Origin: Halomonas binhaiensis
GTDB lineage: Bacteria > Pseudomonadota > Gammaproteobacteria > Pseudomonadales > Halomonadaceae
Direction: 5' to 3'
NCBI RefSeq assembly: GCF_008329985.2
Contig: NZ_CP038437.2
Span: forward strand, 4,340,001-4,404,000
Length of the DNA: 64,000 nt
In this document: positions 9,097 through 17,984 of the stretch, in pieces
Layout: every line of letters begins with the position of its first letter
How positions within the stretch are numbered: the first letter of the stretch is position 1
Notes under the pieces: generated by a model
Databases searched by the model: none
Seen by the model: only the letters and a program-made list of their open reading frames with translations
Told to the model about the DNA's origin: nothing
Made by a program: the position numbers and the translations under genes

Positions 9097-10071
9097 ATGA
9101 CGAACTCCATTTCACCCGAGATTCTTTCATTTGGCGAAGCCATGGCCCTGTTTGTCGCTGATGGGCCTGGCGACCTGGCCACGGTCGAAAGTTTTTCACG
9201 CGGTATCGCTGGAGCCGATACCAACGTTGCCATTGGCCTGTCACGCCTGGGCTTTCATGTCGGCTGGTTGAGCCGAGTGGGTAATGACAGTTTCGGCCGC
9301 TACCTGCGGGCCAAGCTGGAAGCCGAAGCACTCGACTGCCGCCATCTGATCATCGACCCGGACCATGCTACCGGCCTGGTCTTCAAGGAACGCGCCCTGG
9401 ATGGTGCCGATCCCAAGGTCGAGTACTTGCGCAAGAACAGTGCCGCAAGTCACTTGAGTCCCGCCGATGCTGCCAATATCGACTTCTCGGCCCTGCGCCA
9501 TCTGCACGCTACAGGGATTCCCCCGGCCGTATCTGCCAGTTGCCGTGAACTGTCCTGGCACCTGCTCAAGACCGCCCGTCAGCATGGCGCCAGCGTGTCC
9601 TTCGACCCCAACCTGCGCCCCAGCCTCTGGTCCAGCGAACAGGAAATGCGTGACACCCTCAATGCCATGGCAGCCCAAGCCAACTGGGTGCTGCCGGGAC
9701 TCGCCGAAGGTCGCCTGCTGACCGGCCAGCAAAGCGCCCATGACATTGCAGGCTTCTACCTGAACCAGGGAGCCGAAGCCGTGGTGATCAAGCTGGGGCC
9801 TGAAGGCAGTTACTACCGGGGCATCCTGGCAGGTCATGAAGAGGAATTCACCGTCGCTGGTGTTCCTGTACAGGAAGTGGTCGACACCGTCGGTGCCGGA
9901 GACGCCTTCGCCGTTGGCTTTGTCAGCGCCATACTCGACGGCCTTTCTCCTCACCAGGCCTTGCGTCGAGCCAACATCACCGGTGCCGAGGCCGTCCAGG
10001 TCATCGGGGACATGGAAGGTCTCCCCGACCGCAAGCGCCTGGCAGCACTCGAAGCTGTGGCAAAGGTGTGA
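9097..10071 (+). CDS. kdgK: 2-dehydro-3-deoxygluconokinase (KDG kinase, PfkB family)
   Basis: A 324-residue PfkB-family sugar kinase that phosphorylates 2-keto-3-deoxygluconate to KDPG, the Entner-Doudoroff intermediate. The N-terminal L-S-F-G-E-A-M-A-L-F and G-A-D-T-N-V-A-I-G are typical of KDG kinases. The catalytic loop D-T-V-G-A-G-D-A-F (263-271) has Asp269 as the expected base. The ATG at 9097 is chosen because AGGAC lies seven bases upstream; a longer frame to 9031 adds residues unlike the family. It follows the LacI-type regulator by 28 bases and is probably cotranscribed with it. Confidence 0.9.
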   Translation: MTNSISPEILSFGEAMALFVADGPGDLATVESFSRGIAGADTNVAIGLSRLGFHVGWLSRVGNDSFGRYLRAKLEAEALDCRHLIIDPDHATGLVFKERALDGADPKVEYLRKNSAASHLSPADAANIDFSALRHLHATGIPPAVSASCRELSWHLLKTARQHGASVSFDPNLRPSLWSSEQEMRDTLNAMAAQANWVLPGLAEGRLLTGQQSAHDIAGFYLNQGAEAVVIKLGPEGSYYRGILAGHEEEFTVAGVPVQEVVDTVGAGDAFAVGFVSAILDGLSPHQALRRANITGAEAVQVIGDMEGLPDRKRLAALEAVAKV

Positions 10072-10169
10072 TACAACTTTAATATAATATGTATTACATA
10101 CATTGTATCTGCCCTTGCTTCCCGGTGGCGTCAAGGGCCTGACCTGCCCCATATCATTCAGGAGTCGTC

Positions 10170-11153
10170 ATGACCAAACGCATTCTGGTGTTTCGTGAAC
10201 TCAGCGATGAACAACTGGCTTCATTGCGCCAGGATTTCAGCGTGGATTATCTGCCTGACACCCAGAGTGCTGATGAGCCGGCCTTTATCGAGGCCCTGAG
10301 TCAGGCACATGGTCTAGTCGGCTCCAGTCTCATGATCACGCCAGAATTGCTGGATCAAGCACCGAACCTGGAAGCCATCGCCAGTATTTCCGTCGGCTAC
10401 GATAACTACCCGGTGGATGAACTGACCCGCCGCGGCATCCTGCTTTGCAACACTCCGGATGTACTCACCGAGACAACTGCCGATACAGGGTTCCTGTTGA
10501 TCATGTGCACTGCACGTCGCGCCATCGAACTGGCCGAGCTGATCAAGCAAGGTAACTGGACCAGCAACATCGGTCGCAACCTGTTCGGTACGGATGTACA
10601 CGGCAAGACCTTGGGCATGATCGGCCTTGGCCGCATTGGTGCCGCGATAGCCCGTCGCGGCGCCTTGGGTTTCGGCATGAACATTCTGTACACCAAGGCG
10701 TCTCCCAAGCCTGAACTGGAAAGGGAACTGGGCGCTCGCCGCCTGGAAATGGATGAACTGCTGGCCGAGGCCGACATTGTCTGTGTCACCGTGCCACTGA
10801 CCGCCGAGACCGAAAAGCTTTTCGGTGCACGCGAATTCTCCCGGATGAAGCCTGGCGCTATCTTCGTCAATATTGGTCGCGGCAAGGTGGTTGATGAAGC
10901 CGCCATGATTCAGGCATTGGAAGACGGCACACTACATGCCGCTGGTCTGGATGTGTTCGAGCAGGAGCCTCTACCGGCGGGCTCGCCCTTGAGTAGCATG
11001 AAGAATGTGGTGGCACTGCCGCATATCGGTTCTGCCACTCACGAGACCCGCAACGCCATGGCCCAGCGTGCGGTGGACAATATCCGCCTCGCTCTCGACG
11101 GCAAGCGCCCTCTCAGCCCAGTCAATGACCAGATACTGCTTGAGCGGAACTGA
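10170..11153 (+). CDS. ghrB: 2-hydroxyacid dehydrogenase, GhrB/ketogluconate reductase type
   Basis: A 327-residue NAD(P)H-dependent D-2-hydroxyacid dehydrogenase. The Rossmann loop G-M-I-G-L-G-R-I-G is near 149-157. The substrate-side Arg lies in N-I-G-R-G, the Glu in D-V-F-E-Q-E-P and the catalytic His in L-P-H-I-G-S-A-T. The sequence resembles GhrB/TkrA, which reduces glyoxylate, hydroxypyruvate and 2-ketogluconate. The neighbouring KDG kinase and regulator favour ketogluconate as substrate, which is inference. The 98-base gap to kdgK is AT-rich and contains TATAAT (10083-10088) without a good -35 element, so a separate promoter is possible. Confidence 0.85.
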   Translation: MTKRILVFRELSDEQLASLRQDFSVDYLPDTQSADEPAFIEALSQAHGLVGSSLMITPELLDQAPNLEAIASISVGYDNYPVDELTRRGILLCNTPDVLTETTADTGFLLIMCTARRAIELAELIKQGNWTSNIGRNLFGTDVHGKTLGMIGLGRIGAAIARRGALGFGMNILYTKASPKPELERELGARRLEMDELLAEADIVCVTVPLTAETEKLFGAREFSRMKPGAIFVNIGRGKVVDEAAMIQALEDGTLHAAGLDVFEQEPLPAGSPLSSMKNVVALPHIGSATHETRNAMAQRAVDNIRLALDGKRPLSPVNDQILLERN

Positions 11154-11154
11154 C

Positions 11155-11201
11155 GGAAACGACTTGGCGTGATGGCTGACACCATGTGTCATGCCGTTTC
11201 C
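11155..11201 (+). terminator. Hairpin between convergent ghrB and nrtR
   Basis: GGAAACG (11155-11161) pairs with CGTTTCC (11195-11201), with an inner ATGG/CCAT stem. It starts right after the ghrB stop and reaches into the last codons of nrtR, so both convergent transcripts could use it. There is no T-tract. Confidence 0.45.
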
Positions 11202-11932
11202 CCGAACACTCTGGCAAAAAGATGCTTTTCCGAACCTCGTGCCGGAACATATAGCGCAGCAGGGCGGCCTCGGCCGCCTTCTGGAGACGCCTCTCCCGCC
11301 TCTTCCAGAATCTTGGCATTGAGAATACGGCGGCGGAACGATTTCTTTTCCAGCTGGGTATCCATCAGCAGCTCGAAGGCATTCTGTAACTGGGTCAACG
11401 TGAATGGCCGCTTCAGCACATGTACAGGCAGCACCGTATAGGCGGTCTTGTTCTTCAATCGGTCTCGGGCGGCTTCGATCAATGCAGCATGATCAAAGGC
11501 CATGGCCAGCTCATCAACCCACTGCACAGGCCACCAGCGTGCATCGGTGACACTTTCCATGAACTCCGCCGTCGGCGCCCATGGGACCAGCGCCATGTAC
11601 AGCACCGTGACTGACCAGCCCCGTGGATCTCGGGCGTCATTGCCCAGGCTGCACACCTGCTCAAGGAGAGGCGCATCGACGCCGGTCTTGTCCTTCAACT
11701 TGCGCCGGGCAGTAGCATACAGATCCGCATCCCCCCCCATATTGATGAACCCGCCGGGCAATGCCCATCGCCCCTTGCAGGGAAACTCCCCTCGTTGCAC
11801 CAGAAGTACCTTCAGCTGTGCCTCATGCAAGGTAAAAATGGCCACATCGACACTGACCAGAGGGCCGCTGTAATGGCGGCTATCATAGTGTTCGAGAAAC
11901 TCAGCTTCAGATTGCCAGGAGGACATGGACAT
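11189..11932 (-). CDS. nrtR: NrtR-type regulator of NAD metabolism (Nudix fold plus winged helix)
   Basis: A 247-residue protein with a Nudix domain (about 25-150) and a C-terminal winged-helix region (about 165-245). This is the layout of NrtR, a transcription factor that senses ADP-ribose and controls NAD biosynthesis genes. The Nudix box from G-G-F-I-N-M-G-G to K-D-K-T-G-V has lost the catalytic Glu residues (R-R-K-L-K-D-K-T-G in place of R-E-x-x-E-E-x-G), so hydrolysis is unlikely. It is divergent from nadM, and a shared palindrome lies in between and again before nadV. This context makes the NrtR call strong. Confidence 0.9.
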   Translation of the reverse strand: MSMSSWQSEAEFLEHYDSRHYSGPLVSVDVAIFTLHEAQLKVLLVQRGEFPCKGRWALPGGFINMGGDADLYATARRKLKDKTGVDAPLLEQVCSLGNDARDPRGWSVTVLYMALVPWAPTAEFMESVTDARWWPVQWVDELAMAFDHAALIEAARDRLKNKTAYTVLPVHVLKRPFTLTQLQNAFELLMDTQLEKKSFRRRILNAKILEEAGEASPEGGRGRPAALYVPARGSEKHLFARVFGETA

Positions 11933-11936
11933 GGCC

Positions 11937-11966
11937 TTGATTAATTAGTGGCTATAAGCCAATAAT
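11937..11966 (+). promoter_or_regulatory. nadM promoter with NrtR operator
   Basis: TGGCTATAAGCCA (11949-11961) is an inverted repeat (TGGCT-3-AGCCA). It sits inside a likely promoter, TTGATT (11937), 18 bases, AATAAT (11961-11966). The 20 bases at 11946-11965 recur exactly, inverted, at 12713-12732. Confidence 0.8.
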
Positions 11967-11988
11967 AGGCCGTACTCTATATCCTGGC

Positions 11989-12040
11989 AACTGGGTTTTG
12001 ATAGCTGGGTTCTGATAACTAGAGCCCTGATAACTGAGCC
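11989..12040. repeat. Degenerate 15-16-bp tandem repeat in the nadM leader
   Basis: About three imperfect units share CTG(G/A)GTT-TGATA and CTGATAACT. They fill most of the leader between the nadM operator and its ribosome site (AAGGAG, 12061-12066). Confidence 0.65.
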
Positions 12041-12074
12041 GCTCTACAAGGAACCTGAGTAAGGAGCTTGAGTC

Positions 12075-12707
12075 ATGTCACGCAACTTCGACTTTGCAGT
12101 ATTCATCGGTCGCTTCCAGCCCTTTCACAACGGCCACCTGCATGTACTGTCCAGCGCACTGCATCAAGCCGATCGAGTTATCCTGCTGATCGGATCTGCC
12201 TGGCAGCCACGCAGTCTGCACAACCCCTGGACCCATCAGGAGCGGGAGAACATGGTGCGTGCCTGTCTGTCCGAGCATGACAACCAGCGATTGTCATGCC
12301 TGCCTCTGGAGGACGTGCCAGAAAGTGACGATATCTGGGTTCAGACGGTCAATGCCATAGTGGCAAACTTGAGTGCAGCCTGTTCTGCACCCCACATTAC
12401 CCTGGTTGGACATCACAAGGATGCCACCGGGTTCTACCTTGACCTGTTCCCGCGCTGGGCTCGCCTGAACATGGAAAACCACCTCTCCATCAGCGCCACA
12501 CCCATTCGCACGAGCTACTTCAGTGCCTCGACACATGGTGCAGCAAAGGCGGCTATAGCGGCCCTGAACACCAAGGGCATGCTGCCTGGCCCGGTAGCAG
12601 ACTGGTTGCGGGATTTTGCCGATAGCCATGACTTTTCCCGCCTGCACCATGAGGCAATGATGCAAACCATTGGGCCATCACGAACGGCAGACGTGAAAAT
12701 TTTTTGA
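12075..12707 (+). CDS. nadM: Nicotinamide-nucleotide adenylyltransferase (NadM type)
   Basis: A 210-residue nucleotidyltransferase that joins NMN and ATP to make NAD. The (H/T)-x-G-H motif is G-R-F-Q-P-F-H-N-G-H (12-21, His18 and His21) and the second ATP motif is I-S-A-T-P-I-R near 139-145. Many bacterial NadM proteins carry a fused Nudix domain; this one has only the transferase domain. It is preceded by an NrtR operator and followed by nadV, which makes the NMN it uses. The gene ends in TTTTTTGA, which overlaps the promoter region of nadV. Confidence 0.93.
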   Translation: MSRNFDFAVFIGRFQPFHNGHLHVLSSALHQADRVILLIGSAWQPRSLHNPWTHQERENMVRACLSEHDNQRLSCLPLEDVPESDDIWVQTVNAIVANLSAACSAPHITLVGHHKDATGFYLDLFPRWARLNMENHLSISATPIRTSYFSASTHGAAKAAIAALNTKGMLPGPVADWLRDFADSHDFSRLHHEAMMQTIGPSRTADVKIF

Positions 12708-12712
12708 TTTAT

Positions 12713-12732
12713 TTATTGGCTTATAGCCACTA
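12713..12732 (-). promoter_or_regulatory. Second NrtR operator, before nadV
   Basis: These 20 bases are the exact reverse complement of 11946-11965, with the core palindrome TGGCTTATAGCCA at 12717-12729. The site begins six bases after the nadM stop. TATATT (12731-12736) could serve as the -10 box of a nadV promoter. Confidence 0.85.
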
Positions 12733-12743
12733 TATTAAAAGAC

Positions 12744-12764
12744 AAGCGGCGGGAACCGCCGCTT
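12744..12764 (+). terminator. Hairpin in the nadV leader
   Basis: A perfect 9-bp stem, AAGCGGCGG/CCGCCGCTT, closes on the loop GAA. Without a T-tract it may be a 5'-leader structure of nadV or the 3' end of nadM. Confidence 0.5.
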
Positions 12765-12828
12765 CAACCAGCAAGCACGAGCGATGGACAGACCAATGCT
12801 CGCGCTCAATGACCGGAGGAGCTCCGTC

Positions 12829-14208
12829 ATGCGCAACCTGATCCTCAATACGGATTCCTACAAGACCTCGCATTTTCTGCAATATCCGCCTGGCGCCGAG
12901 TACGTCTCCAGCTATATCGAGTCCCGTGGTGGTGTCTACCCGGCGACCCTGTTCTTCGGCTTGCAGGCCTTTCTCAAGGAATACCTCAGCCGGCCTATCG
13001 ATATCGTCGATATCGAAGAAGCCGAAGCGGTATGCCTGGCCCATGGTGTTCCCTTCAACCGCTCTGGCTGGGAATACATCCTGAGCGCCTATCAGGGTTA
13101 CCTGCCCATCGAGATCGAAGCCGTTCCAGAAGGCACCTTGCTGCCGACCGGCAATGTGATGGTGCAGGTCATCAATACCGACCCTCAATGTGCATGGTTG
13201 ACCAGTTATGTGGAAACCGCGCTGTTACGTGCCGTGTGGTACCCCACCACAGTGGCCACGGTGTCACGCCAGTGCCGCGACACCATTCAGCGCTACCTGC
13301 AGGAAACCGCCGACACCACCGATGGCCTGCCCTTCAAGCTGCACGACTTCGGTTCCCGTGGCGTCAGCTCCGAGGAAAGCGCCGCCCTGGGTGGCGCTGC
13401 CCACCTGGTCAATTTCATGGGCACCGATACCCTATCCGGCATTCTCGCTGCACGTCGTTATTACTCAATCGACATGGCCGGTTTCTCGATTCCTGCCGCT
13501 GAACACAGCACCATCACCAGTTGGGGGCAGGAAGGCGAGACCGACGCCTACACCAACATGCTGGATCAGTTCTCCGGAGACGGTCGCATCGTTGCGGTGG
13601 TGAGCGACTCCTGGGACTTATGGCATGCCATCGACAATATCTGGGGCGGAGAACTCAAGACACGCGTTGAACAGTCCGGCGGCACCCTGGTGGTACGTCC
13701 CGACTCTGGCGAGCCTACCGAGGTAGTTCCAGAGGCCATCGAACACCTGATGACCCATTTCGGTTACCGGATCAATAGCAAGGGCTATCGCGTACTGCCT
13801 GACTGCATTCGCCTGATTCAGGGAGATGGTGTCGATGCCGATTCCATTGCCGCTATTCTCGCCATCATGAAGCAACGGGAACTGAGTGCCGACAACATTG
13901 CTTTTGGCATGGGAGGTGCCCTGCTGCAGAGGCTCAATCGCGATACCCAGAAATTTGCCATGAAAGCCTCGGCTATCTGTATCAACGGCCAGTGGCATGA
14001 TGTCTACAAGGACCCTGTCACCGATCCGGGCAAACGCTCCAAGCGTGGACGATTGGCCCTGATCCATGATGATGCCCAGGGTTACCAGACCGTACGCGCT
14101 GACGAACTCGGCACGCGCGCCAACCAACTGATGACCATATTCCGCAACGGCAAGATCTTGAAGGAATGGACTTTCGAGGAAGTACGCCAGCGGGCCGCAC
14201 AAGGTTGA
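12829..14208 (+). CDS. nadV: Nicotinamide phosphoribosyltransferase
   Basis: A 459-residue NAMPT-type enzyme that makes NMN from nicotinamide and PRPP, the first step of the two-step salvage route completed by NadM. It has N-T-D-S-Y-K-T-S-H at the N terminus, H-D-F-G-S-R-G at 172-178 and A-E-H-S-T-I at 224-229. His226 aligns with the catalytic phospho-histidine of NAMPT. The ATG at 12829 is preferred over one 45 bases upstream because GGAGGAG lies eight bases before it. An NrtR operator at 12713-12732 indicates joint control with nadM. Confidence 0.95.
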   Translation: MRNLILNTDSYKTSHFLQYPPGAEYVSSYIESRGGVYPATLFFGLQAFLKEYLSRPIDIVDIEEAEAVCLAHGVPFNRSGWEYILSAYQGYLPIEIEAVPEGTLLPTGNVMVQVINTDPQCAWLTSYVETALLRAVWYPTTVATVSRQCRDTIQRYLQETADTTDGLPFKLHDFGSRGVSSEESAALGGAAHLVNFMGTDTLSGILAARRYYSIDMAGFSIPAAEHSTITSWGQEGETDAYTNMLDQFSGDGRIVAVVSDSWDLWHAIDNIWGGELKTRVEQSGGTLVVRPDSGEPTEVVPEAIEHLMTHFGYRINSKGYRVLPDCIRLIQGDGVDADSIAAILAIMKQRELSADNIAFGMGGALLQRLNRDTQKFAMKASAICINGQWHDVYKDPVTDPGKRSKRGRLALIHDDAQGYQTVRADELGTRANQLMTIFRNGKILKEWTFEEVRQRAAQG

Positions 14209-14317
14209 TCAGGTAGAAGATGCATCACATCCGCTGACTTCAATTTCCCGCATTCTGTAGCGCAGGGAGTGAAGGCACAGGAGTCGGACAAGGGAGCCAT
14301 CCAGCGAAGTTGTCCAG

Positions 14318-14360
14318 GCACCGCCCCCGGATACCGATCTCCGGTACACTGGGGCGGTGC
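14318..14360 (+). terminator. Long hairpin between nadV and HAD gene
   Basis: GCACCGCCCC pairs with GGGGCGGTGC (10 bp), and an inner TACCG/CGGTA stem is present. The next bases, TTTGCATATTGCATATGC, are AT-rich. It is the likely end of the nadV transcript, 110 bases after its stop. Confidence 0.6.
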
Positions 14361-14406
14361 TTTGCATATTGCATATGCTTTCCATCCAGCCATCATCGAG
14401 GTATCC

Positions 14407-15105
14407 ATGCCCGAGCCCATCGCACCGCTGTGTCTGCTGTTCGATTCAGACGGCACCCTGGTTGATAGCGAGATTCTGCTGGCCGAAGTCATGGCCGAGA
14501 CACTTCCACCTTTCGGCCTGCCTTTTTCAGCGACTCAGTATATGGAAGAGTTTCGAGGGATACGTTTCCTCGACATCGTGCAGACACTGGAGAAACGCTT
14601 CACCCTCCTGGAGGAGGCACAGCGTGGGCGGCTCGAGCAGAATATGCGAGAACGCATGGCCGAGCGCATGATCGCGGAACTGGAGCCGATTGCCGGGATG
14701 CCGCAGGCCCTCGATCAATTGCGCACATTCCCCAAGGCAGTGGCATCCAATGGTCCCCTGGCCAAGATTCGTTGTGCCATGCAGGCCAGCGGCCTGGCCG
14801 AGCACTTTGGCGAATACCTTTTCAGTGCCTATGAGCTCAAGGTATGGAAGCCTGATCCAGGACTGTACCTGGCCGCTGCCGAAGCGATGGGATACTCACC
14901 TGAGCGTTGTGTTGTCATCGATGACGCTGCCGTAGGTGTCCAGGCAGGACTGGATGCGGGTATGCAGGTCGTGCACCTCAACCACTTCCCGGATACCGAA
15001 AGCACGCCCTCGGGGGCGATCAGTATCACACACGCTAGCCAGCTGGTTGGCGTTATCAATGACATAGCGACATCCGTTGTGCCCTGCCAGCTATCGCCCC
15101 AGTAA
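14407..15105 (+). CDS. HAD-IA phosphatase, YieH-like (paralogue)
   Basis: A 232-residue HAD phosphatase with D-S-D-G-T (Asp13, Asp15), V-A-S-N-G-P, V-W-K-P-D-P and V-I-D-D-A. It is clearly related over its whole length to the protein at 7076-7762. It shares L-C-L-L-F-D-x-D-G-T-L-V-D-S-E, E/V-P-I-A-G-x-P and V-V-H-L-N-x-F-P-D. The first motif has Ser where the paralogue has Cys. The ATG at 14407 is chosen because the family fold begins a few residues later and GAGG lies upstream. The substrate is unknown; a sugar phosphate is likely by family. It stands alone between nadV and the thiolase gene. Confidence 0.82.
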   Translation: MPEPIAPLCLLFDSDGTLVDSEILLAEVMAETLPPFGLPFSATQYMEEFRGIRFLDIVQTLEKRFTLLEEAQRGRLEQNMRERMAERMIAELEPIAGMPQALDQLRTFPKAVASNGPLAKIRCAMQASGLAEHFGEYLFSAYELKVWKPDPGLYLAAAEAMGYSPERCVVIDDAAVGVQAGLDAGMQVVHLNHFPDTESTPSGAISITHASQLVGVINDIATSVVPCQLSPQ

Positions 15106-15223
15106 TGTCATTTACACTGGCTATACTAAAGTCCCCTCTCAGATCAAGTTTGTGGGATTGTGGCACTGCACCAATGTCCCTATGCTGAGGTAATTGCCCG
15201 TTAACGTGTCAGGAGACTACTCC

Positions 15224-16402
15224 ATGCAAGAAGTCGTGATCGTTGCCGCCCGCCGTACTGCTGTCGGTAGTTTTGGAGGCTCGCTATCCGGCATTCCTGC
15301 CAGCGACCTCGGTGCTGCCGTGATCAAGGATGTGCTGGCCCAGACAGGAGTCGCTCCAGAGCAAGTCGATGAGGTCCTGCTGGGCCAGGTATTGACCGCA
15401 GGTACCGGTCAGAACCCGGCTCGCCAGGCTGCCATCAAGGCAGGTCTTCCAGACAGCGTACCTGCCATGACCATCAACAAGGTATGTGGCTCAGGCCTCA
15501 AGGCTCTGCACCTGGGGGCACAGGCCATCATGCTTGGTGATGCCGATGTCATCATCGCTGGCGGCCAGGAAAACATGTCACTGTCGCCCCATGTTCTGCC
15601 CAACTCCCGCAATGGCCAACGCATGGGTGATTGGAAAGCCATCGATTCCATGGTCCACGATGGCCTGTGGGATGCCTTCAACAATTTCCATATGGGTATC
15701 ACTGCCGAAAACCTGGCAGAAAAATACGCTATCTCCCGCGAAGAAATGGATGCCTTCGCATCAGGCTCCCAGGCCAAGGCTGCGGCGGCCATCGAGGAAG
15801 GGCGCTTCAAGGGTCAGATCGTTCCGATCGAAGTCCCCCAGCGCAAAGGTGACCCACTGGTCTTCGATACCGATGAGAATCCTCGTGCCGTCAGTGCCGA
15901 CAAGCTGGCCACCATGCGCCCGGCGTTCAAGAAGGATGGTACCGTCACTGCCGGTAACGCTTCTTCGCTCAATGATGGTGCTGCAGTGGTGATGCTCTGC
16001 TCCGCCGAAAAGGCCAAGCAACTTGGTCTTGAACCATTGGCCCGCATCAAGGCCTATGCCAATGCAGGCGTGGATCCGGCCATCATGGGCATCGGCCCGG
16101 CACCGGCGACTCGCCGCTGTCTGGAAAAAGCCGGCTGGAGCATTGATGACCTAGACCTGATCGAGGCCAACGAAGCCTTCGCCGCCCAGGCACTGTCCGT
16201 GAACAAGGAACTGGGCTGGGATGCCGACAAGATCAATGTCAATGGGGGCGCTATCGCCATCGGCCACCCGATCGGAGCCTCCGGATGCCGGATTCTGGTG
16301 ACTCTGGTACACGAGATGATCCGTCGTGACGCGAAGAAAGGCTTGGCCACGCTGTGTATCGGTGGCGGCCAGGGTGTTGCACTGGCCATCGAACGTTCCT
16401 GA
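15224..16402 (+). CDS. phaA: Acetyl-CoA C-acetyltransferase (thiolase)
   Basis: A 392-residue biosynthetic-type thiolase that condenses two acetyl-CoA to acetoacetyl-CoA, the first step of polyhydroxybutyrate synthesis, and also works in reverse. Catalytic residues are Cys88 (N-K-V-C-G-S-G), His348 (G-H-P-I-G-A-S-G) and Cys378 (C-I-G-G-G-Q-G). AGGAG eight bases upstream fixes the ATG at 15224. No phaB or phaC gene is adjacent, so the link to polymer synthesis is by family only; atoB would be an equal name. Confidence 0.92.
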   Translation: MQEVVIVAARRTAVGSFGGSLSGIPASDLGAAVIKDVLAQTGVAPEQVDEVLLGQVLTAGTGQNPARQAAIKAGLPDSVPAMTINKVCGSGLKALHLGAQAIMLGDADVIIAGGQENMSLSPHVLPNSRNGQRMGDWKAIDSMVHDGLWDAFNNFHMGITAENLAEKYAISREEMDAFASGSQAKAAAAIEEGRFKGQIVPIEVPQRKGDPLVFDTDENPRAVSADKLATMRPAFKKDGTVTAGNASSLNDGAAVVMLCSAEKAKQLGLEPLARIKAYANAGVDPAIMGIGPAPATRRCLEKAGWSIDDLDLIEANEAFAAQALSVNKELGWDADKINVNGGAIAIGHPIGASGCRILVTLVHEMIRRDAKKGLATLCIGGGQGVALAIERS

Positions 16403-16428
16403 TCGTTCCTGGTAGGTAGTTCATCATA

Positions 16429-16458
16429 AGAGAGCCCGCGCATTAGCGCGGGCTCTCT
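16429..16458. terminator. Terminator between convergent thiolase and symporter genes
   Basis: A perfect 13-bp stem, AGAGAGCCCGCGC/GCGCGGGCTCTCT, closes on the loop ATTA and lies between the two convergent genes. The flanking T content is low. It probably works in both directions. Confidence 0.75.
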
Positions 16459-16472
16459 GCGTCTCTCCCCCG

Positions 16473-17984
16473 TCACGATTCTGCGCGGACAGCCACCTTT
16501 TCCGCATTGACTTCAGAAAGCTGATACCAGGGGGCGGCAATACGGAAGAAGCGCTCCACAACCTCCGCCGGTGCAGGACGGGTCAGGTGCGATACCACCA
16601 GGAACACCGGTAGATTGACCATCAGCCCCCAGAACCCGCCATGAATCCCGAGCGGGTGTGGCCAGATGGTGATCAGGAGCACCGTCACCACAAAACCACT
16701 GAGAATGCCGGCCATCACTCCCCATGCCGTGGCTCGCGGCCAGAAGAACATGCCGATGAAGGCAGGCAACACCTGGGAAGCAAACCCCAACCCGATCAGC
16801 AGGATCATGACCAGGTTGCCAGGCTCGGCAATCGCCAATGGCGCGATGATCAGTGCCATCAATGGAAAGATCATCCAGCGAGCAAGATGCCCGGCGCGCG
16901 CGTCGGATATCTTGAACCAGGGTTGCAGCACATCCTTGCTCCACGACAGCGCGACGGAATGAATGAAGGGCTCGGATGACGACATGGATGCCGCCAGGGT
17001 TCCTGCCCCCAGCAGCCCCACCAGCACGGCAGGGAGATGGGCCATGGCATACTCCAGCACCACGGTGTCGGCACGCGCCAGCTCAGGCAATGAGTAGATG
17101 CCGATGAACCCCACCACGATCATGGGCAGAATCACCAGATAGTAGGTGGGAAGCAACGTCGCACTGAGGCGAATGGTGCGGGCCGATGTACCACTCATCC
17201 ATTGGGTCCATACCGGTGGCATGAACGACAGCATCGAAACGATGATAGAAGTTGTCCAGAAGGCAAAACTCATGTCCCCACCACCGCCCGGAAGGACAAG
17301 GAAATCCGGGTTGCGCTCGAGCACTTGAGTGAATACCGCCGAGAAGCTCCATTCTCCCGTGGCGGTATGCGCCGACCACAGACCAATGATCCAGGCGACA
17401 ACGATCATCAACACCCCTTGGAAGACATTGGTCTTGCCGATGGCACGCTGGCCACTGACATACAGATAGATCGCGATGGCACTCAACACCAGCAACACAC
17501 CAGCCCATACCGGAATTGCACCTCCGCTCATCACCAGCAGGATGTAGGCAGAGCCGATGGTCTGCAGCACGGCATAGGCAATCGAGCCGATGGACATCAC
17601 CAGCGCAGCAAGTGCACCGAGGGCCGGGCTCTGGTAGCGATCAGTAATGGCACTGGCCTGGGTGACATGACCAAAGCGTGCGCCAAAGGCCCAGACCTTG
17701 GGCCCGAAATACCATGCCACCAGTGCCAGATAGCCCAGGTAGATCACGACATAGAGCACAGGAACGCCCTTGGCATAAGCCCAGCCTGGCGCGCCCATGA
17801 AGGTATAGGCACTGACACTGCCCGCAGCAATCAACAGATAGAGTGTCACGGGTCCCATGCTGCGCCCAGCCACTCCCCACTCCTCCAGCGAGTTCATGCG
17901 GCGCCCACCGCGAGCGGCAAGTCCGATCGCCATGGCGATGGCAATGTAGCCAATGGTGATCCATAACGGCACGGAGCTAGTCAT
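16473..17984 (-). CDS. Sodium:solute symporter (SSS family)
   Basis: A 503-residue membrane protein with about 13 hydrophobic helices. It has the SSS family features of a G-R-S-M-G start region, A-G-S-V-S-A-Y-T-F-M-G-A-P-G near 53-66 and the helix-8 stretch A-S-M-S-S-S-E-P-F-I-H-S. The family couples uptake of small molecules to sodium. PanF-like members take pantothenate, but this family is broad and the substrate is not shown. It overlaps the DUF3311 gene by eight bases. An amidase and a LysR regulator lie upstream on the same strand, so an amide or its product is a reasonable guess for the substrate. Confidence 0.88.
   Translation of the reverse strand: MTSSVPLWITIGYIAIAMAIGLAARGGRRMNSLEEWGVAGRSMGPVTLYLLIAAGSVSAYTFMGAPGWAYAKGVPVLYVVIYLGYLALVAWYFGPKVWAFGARFGHVTQASAITDRYQSPALGALAALVMSIGSIAYAVLQTIGSAYILLVMSGGAIPVWAGVLLVLSAIAIYLYVSGQRAIGKTNVFQGVLMIVVAWIIGLWSAHTATGEWSFSAVFTQVLERNPDFLVLPGGGGDMSFAFWTTSIIVSMLSFMPPVWTQWMSGTSARTIRLSATLLPTYYLVILPMIVVGFIGIYSLPELARADTVVLEYAMAHLPAVLVGLLGAGTLAASMSSSEPFIHSVALSWSKDVLQPWFKISDARAGHLARWMIFPLMALIIAPLAIAEPGNLVMILLIGLGFASQVLPAFIGMFFWPRATAWGVMAGILSGFVVTVLLITIWPHPLGIHGGFWGLMVNLPVFLVVSHLTRPAPAEVVERFFRIAAPWYQLSEVNAEKVAVRAES

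Noticed and set aside
16473..17984. Naming the symporter panF
   Set aside because: PanF resemblance is general to the SSS family; the neighbours point to an amide-related solute, and no pantothenate gene is near.
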